A program made the position numbers and the translations under genes. Under the pieces are notes generated by a model. The model did not search any database and had not been told where the DNA came from. It saw nothing but the letters and a program-made list of their open reading frames with translations. Positions 6,433-12,070 of a stretch of DNA of 12,070 nucleotides are shown in pieces; position 1 is the stretch's first letter, and every line of letters starts with the position of its first letter. This stretch comes from Chlamydiota bacterium (lineage in GTDB: Bacteria; Chlamydiota; Chlamydiia; Chlamydiales; Rhabdochlamydiaceae): the NCBI GenBank assembly GCA_016866585.1, contig VGMB01000024.1, positions 1 through 12,070 of the forward strand. The letters run 5' to 3'.

Positions 6433-7683
6433 ATGTTGCGATTATTATTTAGATCATCCTTCGGTAAAAGCTTAATTGTTATATGGTTTGCACATATGGT
6501 CATGGATTTCTTTACAGGAATCTGGCCCATATATAAAACCTTGGCTCAGATAGACCTCGCTAAAGCTGGCTTGATAGCTGGTATAAGTGGTTTTTTTGGA
6601 GAAATTCTGCAACTAGGCTTTGGATATTTTTCAGATAAAGGATACAGAAAGAAAATCCTGCTCCTGGGACTTATTTTATCATCATTTATATTATGGATAA
6701 CTTTCACCACAAGTTTTCAATCCTGTTTTATACTTCTATTATTATTAATGATGGGATCTGGAGCTTTTCATCCTGCCGGAGTAGGCTATTGTGGAAGCTT
6801 CTCAAAAGATCACAAGGGTAAATGCATTCTTTTTTTCTCTTCAGGCGGAGCATTAGGACTTGGAATTTCTCAAATTACATTTACAAAATTGTTTCACTCT
6901 TTTAATGGACATGCACTAATTTTATTTATTCCAGTTATCCTTACACTCCTGGTTGTAGCAATTCATAAATTTCCTGAAACTTGCTCAATCTCTGGAACAT
7001 TTAATAAAAACAACTTTCTGGCACCTTTTAAAACAAACTGGAAAAGATTATCTCTGCTTTATTTCACCCAACTTTCATGTTACTTAGTTGGGGCTGCTTT
7101 CATATTCTTATTACCAGACCTTATGATAGCAAAAACCTCAAATACATGGCTCATCATGGGAGGCGCTCACTTAAGCTTTATTCTAGGCTCAGCAATAGCT
7201 CTACCTTTTGTGGGTTTTTTATGCGACAAGTATGGTCAGAAAAAAATTCTCCCCTTTTTTATCGTGGGAACATTCTGTTTATTTTATGTTCTATTAAATA
7301 CATCAACCTTATCAATACCTATATTGATCATACTTCTATTTTCTCTTGGAGCATTCTTTCAGAGTATCAATCCAATAATAGTCTCATGGGGCAACAAAAT
7401 TGTCCCTGACAGCCCAAGTACTGTTTCTGGATTATTAATGGGCTGTGCGTGGTGTTTTACAAGCTTTGGGCCAGCATGCGCAGGCCTGCTATGTAAGAGA
7501 TTTGCAGAAACTGCAATAGTCAGCACCTTAAATTGCATGGGATTTTTGTTAATCTTTTCATTATTATTTTCCCTTATGATTAGAGAAAATGAAAGTGAAG
7601 AACTATGCATACTAGACGTCCTTGAAAAAAATGAATCTGAAACAATACCGGATAGTTCTATTGCTGATGATATAACGCCATAG
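6433..7683 (+). CDS. MFS transporter, fosmidomycin-resistance (Fsr)-like
   Basis: This 416-residue inner-membrane protein has about 12 hydrophobic segments in two halves. The MFS motif between TM2 and TM3 is visible as GYFSDKGYRKK (64-74) and is echoed in the second half as GFLCDKYGQKK (261-271). HMVMD (21-25) in TM1 followed by WPIY, and GSGAFHPAG (108-116), resemble the H-x3-D and FHP segments of Fsr-type transporters. Those are exporters or uptake carriers of small compounds; the substrate here cannot be predicted. A soluble acidic C-terminal tail (about 384-416) extends past the last helix. AAGG lies about 8 nt upstream of the ATG. The gene is divergent from the secreted pair and overlaps the convergent orphan gene by 26 bp at the 3' end. 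Confidence 0.87.
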   Translation: MLRLLFRSSFGKSLIVIWFAHMVMDFFTGIWPIYKTLAQIDLAKAGLIAGISGFFGEILQLGFGYFSDKGYRKKILLLGLILSSFILWITFTTSFQSCFILLLLLMMGSGAFHPAGVGYCGSFSKDHKGKCILFFSSGGALGLGISQITFTKLFHSFNGHALILFIPVILTLLVVAIHKFPETCSISGTFNKNNFLAPFKTNWKRLSLLYFTQLSCYLVGAAFIFLLPDLMIAKTSNTWLIMGGAHLSFILGSAIALPFVGFLCDKYGQKKILPFFIVGTFCLFYVLLNTSTLSIPILIILLFSLGAFFQSINPIIVSWGNKIVPDSPSTVSGLLMGCAWCFTSFGPACAGLLCKRFAETAIVSTLNCMGFLLIFSLLFSLMIRENESEELCILDVLEKNESETIPDSSIADDITP

Positions 7684-8302
7684 CCCTAGGCTCAAAAACC
7701 GTGTATGAATAGTACGGATGATTAATAACAGGATAGAAAGCCGTGTTATTTTCTAGATCTAACCCCCTTTGTTCAAGACTGATAAAATCAAAAGTATTAG
7801 ATATAGGCGAACCACATGAACGACGGCAAACTCTTTCAATGTGTAAAGAAGTAATTTGACTTGCAACAACTGATGGAATAGTGCTAGACAAAAGATGAGC
7901 TTTTGGAAGAAGTTGACCCTTTTCTTTTCTTTTTTTTAGTAAGCTTTTATTAGCTAGATGCTCATTCTGCAATATCTGCTTAGAATCAGTCCTATCGACT
8001 ATCGAAAAACTTTCATGTTTTTCTAACATCATAGGAGATTCAACGAATCTAGATTCTTCAATAGGGTTTGCTGTAGTTTCAGAAGAATCTATTTCTTTAT
8101 CAAGACTATCTGTACTTATAGAAGCTTTCAAATACATACTTTCGACATCATAAATTTCTGTTATGGAGGCCTCTCTAAGTATACAAACTGCCACAGAATC
8201 TATTCGTTCTATAGTTAGATTTGATGAAAGTTGTACCGGTGCTGGGATAAAATAATTTAGACAATCTATACAAGACGCTATTAAATATTGGCACACATTC
8301 AT
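7658..8302 (-). CDS. Orphan protein of unknown function, largely polar
   Basis: The product is 214 residues from the ATG at 8302. A longer form from a GTG at 8374 lacks a ribosome site and would start at a candidate promoter's -35, so it is not used. The N terminus (1-25) is moderately hydrophobic with cysteines at 4, 11 and 14, and is neither a clear signal nor a full membrane helix. Residues about 60-130 are rich in Ser, Glu, Asp and Lys with a basic patch LLKKRKEK (121-128), as in disordered regions. The C-terminal part has C159 and C163 and aromatic residues near PYYSY. No family is recognised. A host-directed effector is conceivable in a chlamydia-like organism but nothing in the sequence shows it. 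It overlaps the MFS gene convergently. Confidence 0.65.
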   Translation of the reverse strand: MNVCQYLIASCIDCLNYFIPAPVQLSSNLTIERIDSVAVCILREASITEIYDVESMYLKASISTDSLDKEIDSSETTANPIEESRFVESPMMLEKHESFSIVDRTDSKQILQNEHLANKSLLKKRKEKGQLLPKAHLLSSTIPSVVASQITSLHIERVCRRSCGSPISNTFDFISLEQRGLDLENNTAFYPVINHPYYSYTVFEPRAMALYHQQ

Positions 8303-8345
8303 AATGATTCCGCTTAAAAGGTTATAAATATTATTTTCGCGGAAA

Positions 8346-8374
8346 ATTATAAAAAAAAGGAAAATTAAAATCAC
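8346..8374 (-). promoter_or_regulatory. Candidate promoter of the orphan gene
   Basis: A perfect TATAAT on the minus strand (plus 8346-8351) lies 17 bp from a weak -35, GTGATT (plus 8369-8374). The transcript would start near 8339, about 37 nt before the ATG at 8302. A 6-bp inverted repeat with a 3-nt loop (8333-8347, ATTTTC and GAAAAT arms) covers the predicted start site and could be an operator or a 5' hairpin. Confidence 0.45.
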
Positions 8375-8401
8375 TTAAAAGATTAACATTAATATATATA
8401 C

Positions 8402-8429
8402 AACTAATTTAAACTCCTGAAAATTAGTT
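8402..8429 (-). terminator. Possible weak hairpin terminator after the cyclase gene
   Basis: AACTAATTT (8402-8410) and AAATTAGTT (8421-8429) are perfect 9-bp arms with a 10-nt loop, abutting the TAA stop of the cyclase. The stem is AT-rich, and on the minus strand it is followed by a mixed TTGTATATATATT rather than a clean T run, so termination strength is doubtful. Confidence 0.35.
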
Positions 8430-9883
8430 TATTTTTTGTTGTTTTCTTTAATTTCCATGATTTTGCCTAAAGGAAATTCAGGTTTTCTACTTTTTAGAAT
8501 ATAAGTATGCATAATACCTTTTCCTTTTACTTGTATAGGCTCTCTAGCTGATAGTATAAATTGCTCTTCGAGAATGCTAGCCATTTTATCAGTTACTTGA
8601 ATTTCTCCTGGAATACCGGTTGACTCCATTCTACTTGCCGTATTAACTACATCGCCCCAGATGTCGTAGATGAATTTTTTTCTACCTATTATCCCTGCAA
8701 AAACTTTCCCGAAGGTCATTCCTATCCGGATAGATATGGGTAAATTTTTTCTCTTAGCATATTGTTCTGTAGCCTCTTTTAATGCTAAGCTAAAATCTGC
8801 TAATACAATTGCATGATCTGCACGAGGAATCGGAACACCACATACAGCCATATAACTGTCGCCAATAGTTTTTACTTTTTCTACTTTAAATTCTTCACAC
8901 AGTTCATCATAAATATCAAAAATTTCATTTAAGATTTCAACCATGTTAGATGGTCCTATCTCTTCCGTTTTTTCAGTGAACCCAACAATATCAGTAAATA
9001 AAACACTAGCCTGCGGGTATTCATCTGTTATTTTTTCTTCCCCACTTTTTAGTCTCTCTGCAATAGATGGTGGCAGAATATTCAAAAGTAAATGTTCATT
9101 TTCGTAATTTTTATTCTTAATAAACTGCATAACAAGAAATGTTAGATATATCATTAAAACGATAAGAGTTGAAGAAAGTATAACTCCCCACAGCACTACT
9201 CGATTCATTCTTTTTTGAATACTTTCTGTTTTAACTTTAGTTCTTTGCCTTACATCCAGTTCAAATTGATATATCGGCTCCATTATACTTGCTTTAGCAT
9301 CCATGTAAGCCTTACCAAATACAAGAGATTGAGCAAGGGCAGGATCAGGGGCCCCGACTATCGTGAAGTTTCCCTCAGTGTCTATAAACTTGCCTTGCAT
9401 AGCATTAATGGCGCGAACTTCAAGAAGAACAAGATCGTTACTACGATTTTCTGATTCTTGTAGTAGACTATATTCTTTAAGAGTAAAATCCCTCTCCAAC
9501 ATCATACTTTTCAAAGACGCAGTAGCCCCATCACCCGATGGTGTAAGATCTGCAATCTTTAAATCCCAATACACGTCAGAGTAATTAAGAGGACGAGGAA
9601 TTTTTCCATTTCTGATATCGAGTATTTCGTAGTAGTAGTCTTTATATTTAGGGTCTTTTGTTAGACAATATAAACGAACCATATTAGTTAAATCATCCGA
9701 AGAATTTTTCAAATCCGTCATTAACTCTAATGATTCATACTGGTCTGTATATGCGTGAACTTGTTTTTTTTGTAGATTACTAAGGGAAACCATTCGTATA
9801 AATTGAAGGATCAAAAGGAAAAAAAGAAATATCGAAAAAATTTTCAAATATGTGTTCTTTCTATAAATAAAATCTACTTTCAT
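8429..9883 (-). CDS. Membrane-anchored class III adenylate cyclase
   Basis: The 484-residue protein starts at the ATG at 9883, which has AGGA 6 nt upstream; a longer TTG-started frame has no support. TM1 spans about 12-31, a roughly 195-residue extracytoplasmic sensor region follows (about 32-228), TM2 is about 229-254, then a linker helix with NILPPSIAERL (268-278) and the cyclase domain (about 290-463). All key catalytic residues are present: metal ligands D298 and D342, adenine-specifying K338 and D407, and transition-state N414 and R418, so it should make cAMP rather than cGMP. The sensor region contains a helical stretch SSDDLTNMVRLYCLTKDP followed by RNGKIPRPLNY-x3-YWDL, a pattern I associate with periplasmic parts of bacterial sensor proteins, ligand unknown. 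It is divergent from mcsA. No HAMP domain is evident. Confidence 0.92.
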   Translation of the reverse strand: MKVDFIYRKNTYLKIFSIFLFFLLILQFIRMVSLSNLQKKQVHAYTDQYESLELMTDLKNSSDDLTNMVRLYCLTKDPKYKDYYYEILDIRNGKIPRPLNYSDVYWDLKIADLTPSGDGATASLKSMMLERDFTLKEYSLLQESENRSNDLVLLEVRAINAMQGKFIDTEGNFTIVGAPDPALAQSLVFGKAYMDAKASIMEPIYQFELDVRQRTKVKTESIQKRMNRVVLWGVILSSTLIVLMIYLTFLVMQFIKNKNYENEHLLLNILPPSIAERLKSGEEKITDEYPQASVLFTDIVGFTEKTEEIGPSNMVEILNEIFDIYDELCEEFKVEKVKTIGDSYMAVCGVPIPRADHAIVLADFSLALKEATEQYAKRKNLPISIRIGMTFGKVFAGIIGRKKFIYDIWGDVVNTASRMESTGIPGEIQVTDKMASILEEQFILSAREPIQVKGKGIMHTYILKSRKPEFPLGKIMEIKENNKK

Positions 9884-9970
9884 TTTGGATCCTGTTCGAG
9901 TTCCTAAATTGCACCGTATCAACTTTTAAACAAGCAATCAAGAACTTTATTGGTTTTTAAAAAAAGATGA

Positions 9971-9999
9971 TTGCCTTTGCATCAGAACAATGCTATAGA
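9971..9999 (+). promoter_or_regulatory. Sigma70-type promoter of the mcsA-mcsB-ispD operon
   Basis: TTGCCT (9971-9976) and TATAGA (9994-9999) are 17 bp apart, each matching four of six consensus bases. The start would fall near 10006, leaving a leader of about 40 nt to the mcsA ATG. Inverted arms TGCATC (9978-9983) and GATGCA (9998-10003) span the spacer and -10, a placement suited to a repressor site, although six-base arms can be chance. Confidence 0.55.
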
Positions 10000-10046
10000 T
10001 GCATAGTTTAATGCCTGTTACTAACAAAGTTCACTAAGGGATTTAT

Positions 10047-10580
10047 ATGTCTGAAAGACCAGTTGAATGCAGTCACTGCAAAAAGGTCACTAAAATATGT
10101 TACACACAAATAATTAACGATGTAGAGACCTCGTTGGACATGTGTGTGGATTGCCCTATTCTTCAACAAAGGATGACAGGAATAAAAGTTAGTGATAAAA
10201 CACAGCCGAATGAAAATGAAATGGGACTATGTTGTGGAAATTGTGGAACAACACTTGAATCAATTTTAACAGGAACTCCTTTAGGATGTAGCCAATGCTA
10301 TAGTATATTTGAAGAAGTTTTAATAAACGATCTTTTATCTATAGAGGCAATTCCATCAAGACTCGAAAAAAGGTTAAATAGAAAAAAATCACAACCATTA
10401 CATGTTGGGAAATCTCCTTCTATCTCAATTAACATTCCTGCATCTAGTAGGATTTCCACTTTAAACGAAGCATTAAATGAGGCTTTGAAAAAAGAAAACT
10501 ATGAACAAGCTGCTTGGCTTAGAGATCAAATCAAAGACATAATGGACAATCCCGATGGAACAAAAAAAACTTCTACCTAA
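10047..10580 (+). CDS. mcsA: McsA, zinc-binding activator/adaptor of McsB
   Basis: This 177-residue protein has the full McsA layout. Four CxxC-type metal knuckles are at C8/C11, C33/C36, C63/C66 and C81/C84, and a C-terminal UVR motif (about 138-167, LNEALNEALKKENYEQAAWLRDQ region) is of the type also found in UvrB/UvrC and ClpC adaptors. Length is close to the B. subtilis protein. In Firmicutes McsA binds zinc, stimulates the arginine kinase McsB and delivers substrates to ClpC. AAGGG lies 6 nt before the ATG. It heads an operon; the mcsB start lies inside its 3' end. Unlike the Firmicutes operon, no ctsR or clpC is adjacent in this window. All metal ligands are present, so it is probably functional as a fold and partner. 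Confidence 0.92.
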   Translation: MSERPVECSHCKKVTKICYTQIINDVETSLDMCVDCPILQQRMTGIKVSDKTQPNENEMGLCCGNCGTTLESILTGTPLGCSQCYSIFEEVLINDLLSIEAIPSRLEKRLNRKKSQPLHVGKSPSISINIPASSRISTLNEALNEALKKENYEQAAWLRDQIKDIMDNPDGTKKTST

Positions 10581-11625
10581 TCCGTTTTATACACATCCTG
10601 CTTGGGATGAAAATTCTAATCCTTTATGGCCCGCAACAGCTTTCTATTTACATAGAAACTTTGTAGGAGCACCATTCCCTTCAAAAATGAAAAACTCTCA
10701 AGCAGTAAAACTATCAGAACAGATCACAGCATGTATGCTGAAATTGCAACAACTGCAAAATCCTATCAAATTCAAAGCAGATGATCTCTCTCCGATAGAA
10801 AAAGATTTTCTATATGAGCATTTCATCTGTAAAGAGCCTTGTCAAAACGCTTTGAAAGGACAATCTTTTATAGTAGACGATACTGCTCATTTCTTAGCTT
10901 TAATAAATTTTTCAGACCACATTCAAATGGAACTTGTTGACTGTAAAAATAAATGGGAAAAGGCTTGGGAAATATTAAGTGATATAGATAGCGCAATATC
11001 TGAAAACTTTGAGCCGTGCTATTCATCTAGGTTTGGATACCTTACATCAGATCATACAAAATGTGGCACGGGACTGATAGTGAATTGTTATCTTCATCTT
11101 CCTATGTTAATAGAAGGAAAACTTTTGGAAGAAGCATGTAAGAATCATCTCGAAGAAAGTGTATATGTAACAAGCTTACACGGAAAAGTAGATGAATTTG
11201 TAGGAGACTTTGTTTTGCTTGAGAATAAATATACGCTAGGTCTTACAGAAGAGATGATCTTACGAGATTTACATATTAGCGCGACAAAGCTCACACTAGC
11301 AGAGCAGACATTGAGAGAAAAATGCAAAAAAGAACATTTCATACAAACCAAAGATGCTATCTCACGATCATTTGGGCTTTTAAAACATAGCTATCAATTA
11401 CAAATCAAAGAAGTTCTCGATGCCTTAAGTAAAATTAAATTAGGCATAGATCTAGGTTGGATAGAAGGCATCCATGATAATAAAATCAATCAGGTCTTCT
11501 TTACATGCCAAAGAGCTCACATAGGATTTGTCTTCCCTAATATTGGCGTTGATCCCAATGAAATTACAACAAAAAGAGCAGAATACATTCATTCGGAAAT
11601 GAAAGATGTAATATTTAAAGAGTAG
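10555..11625 (+). CDS. mcsB: McsB-like protein, probable catalytically degenerate arginine kinase
   Basis: At 356 residues it aligns end to end with B. subtilis McsB (a protein-arginine kinase), recalled from memory: RNF (34-36), DHI (121-123), RFGYLTS (159-165), GTGL (171-174), HLP (181-183), YTLG (226-229), RSFGLL (271-276) and KLGIDLG (295-301). Key functional residues are replaced. The SRIR nucleotide-binding arginines become TAFY (28-31); NEEDH becomes NFSDH (118-122), losing the catalytic acid; the Arg after GTGL is Ile175; and VRGIYGEGS becomes VTSLHGKVD (205-213). In the C-terminal phosphoarginine pocket RDxxRA becomes ITTKRA (337-342). Activity is therefore doubtful, and a structural or adaptor role with McsA is inferred. 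The ATG overlaps mcsA by 26 bp and has no ribosome site of its own, suggesting coupling. The reading frame is intact, so it is not a decaying pseudogene. Confidence 0.88.
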   Translation: MEQKKLLPNPFYTHPAWDENSNPLWPATAFYLHRNFVGAPFPSKMKNSQAVKLSEQITACMLKLQQLQNPIKFKADDLSPIEKDFLYEHFICKEPCQNALKGQSFIVDDTAHFLALINFSDHIQMELVDCKNKWEKAWEILSDIDSAISENFEPCYSSRFGYLTSDHTKCGTGLIVNCYLHLPMLIEGKLLEEACKNHLEESVYVTSLHGKVDEFVGDFVLLENKYTLGLTEEMILRDLHISATKLTLAEQTLREKCKKEHFIQTKDAISRSFGLLKHSYQLQIKEVLDALSKIKLGIDLGWIEGIHDNKINQVFFTCQRAHIGFVFPNIGVDPNEITTKRAEYIHSEMKDVIFKE

Positions 11626-11653
11626 ATCCGTTTACGACATACAAAGGATAAAA

Positions 11654-12070
11654 ATGTCACCATGTTTAAGCGCAATCATTTTGATGGGTGGAAAGGGTGA
11701 GCGATTTGGAAGCACCTTTCCAAAGCAGTTTCATAATCTTGCGGGCAAGCCTGTATTTATTCATACGATTGAACGATTCGTTTTTTCTCGATTTTTCAAA
11801 GAACTAGTACTTGTCTGCCCTATGGAGTGGATGACATTTGTGGAAGCTAAAATCGTAGATATAAAAAGCGAAATTCCAATTAAAATCGTTAAAGGGGGGG
11901 CAACAAGAAGAGAATCGTCCTATAAAGGCTTACAGTCAGTACAAGTAGGCACTACTCATGTAGTAATACACGATGCAGTAAGACCATTTGTCTCAGAAAA
12001 AATTATTAAAGATAATGTAGAAAATGTAATAAAACACGGAGCTGTTGATACATGTATTTCTTCGACAGAT
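11654..12070 (+). CDS. ispD: IspD, 2-C-methyl-D-erythritol 4-phosphate cytidylyltransferase (partial, runs off the window)
   Basis: The first 139 codons are present and open to the last base. IspD transfers CMP from CTP to MEP in the non-mevalonate isoprenoid pathway, in the cytosol. The nucleotide-binding loop reads MGGKGERFG (11-19) followed by PKQ (23-25), giving the catalytic Arg17 and Lys24. GGATRRES (81-88) and HDAVRPFV (106-113) match the conserved downstream segments, including Asp107 and Arg110. The later conserved threonine and arginine lie outside the window. AGGA lies about 6 nt before the ATG, 28 bp after the mcsB stop, so it is third in the operon. Nothing obvious links isoprenoid synthesis to McsAB, so the arrangement is probably one of shared transcription. 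Confidence 0.92.
   Translation, partial: MSPCLSAIILMGGKGERFGSTFPKQFHNLAGKPVFIHTIERFVFSRFFKELVLVCPMEWMTFVEAKIVDIKSEIPIKIVKGGATRRESSYKGLQSVQVGTTHVVIHDAVRPFVSEKIIKDNVENVIKHGAVDTCISSTD

Noticed and set aside
7077..7610. Other-frame and antisense open frames inside the MFS gene
   Set aside because: They are shadows of the transporter, which has clear MFS motifs.
8303..8374. Extended start of the orphan gene at a GTG (8374), which would give a hydrophobic N terminus
   Set aside because: It has no ribosome site, and the segment overlaps a candidate promoter with a perfect TATAAT. The hydrophobic residues are the translation of T-rich intergenic DNA.
9215..9584. Plus-strand frames opposite the cyclase sensor region
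   Set aside because: They are antisense to a confident gene, overlap each other in different frames, and have no ribosome site or recognisable motif.
9884..9922. Extended cyclase start at a TTG (9922)
   Set aside because: It has no ribosome site, while the ATG at 9883 has AGGA at proper spacing and places TM1 near the N terminus as expected.
11145..11351. Minus-strand 68-codon frame inside mcsB
   Set aside because: It is antisense to a protein that aligns with McsB throughout, with no independent support.
10555..11625. mcsB as a pseudogene
   Set aside because: The frame is intact over full length, the fold-defining segments are retained, and it is coupled to mcsA. Loss of active-site residues without stops or frameshifts fits a repurposed protein better than decay.

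Overview
The window is AT-rich, gene-dense DNA from a Gram-negative-type bacterium, most likely an environmental (Parachlamydiales-like) member of the Chlamydiota. The grounds are an mcsA-mcsB pair without ctsR or clpC, joined here to ispD; several small Sec-signal proteins of no recognised family; and a compact layout with many overlapping genes. This placement rests on recognising protein families by eye, and I rate it moderate. There is no rRNA, tRNA, CRISPR array or insertion sequence, and no stretch over 300 bases lacks a gene.

Left part (1-2328). After a short non-coding end and a strong rho-independent terminator (141-182), two minus-strand genes form a probable operon: a small secreted three-cysteine protein (1681-2196), then a thioredoxin reductase-thioredoxin fusion that appears to carry an N-terminal signal peptide (191-1624). 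A promoter candidate precedes the pair.

Centre-left (2329-5518). A plus-strand YkgJ-like cysteine-cluster protein (2329-2916) converges on, and overlaps by 22 bp, a minus-strand pair: a YfiH/PgeF-family protein (4763-5518) coupled through ATGA to a cytosolic S9 prolyl-oligopeptidase-family hydrolase (2895-4766).

Centre (5582-7683). Two tandem small secreted proteins on the minus strand (5913-6281 and 5582-5905) are diverged paralogues sharing a distinctive core. They lie behind a good sigma70-type promoter and diverge from an MFS transporter of the fosmidomycin-resistance (Fsr) type (6433-7683).

Right part (7658-12070). An orphan, probably disordered protein (7658-8302) and a two-TM class III adenylate cyclase (8429-9883) lie on the minus strand. 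Divergent from the cyclase is a plus-strand operon, mcsA-mcsB-ispD (10047 to the window edge), with a clear promoter. McsA looks intact. McsB keeps the phosphagen-kinase fold signature but has lost most of the arginines and acidic residues needed for arginine kinase activity, so it reads as a pseudokinase. That, the paralogous secreted pair and the signal-bearing TrxR-Trx fusion are the most interesting items.
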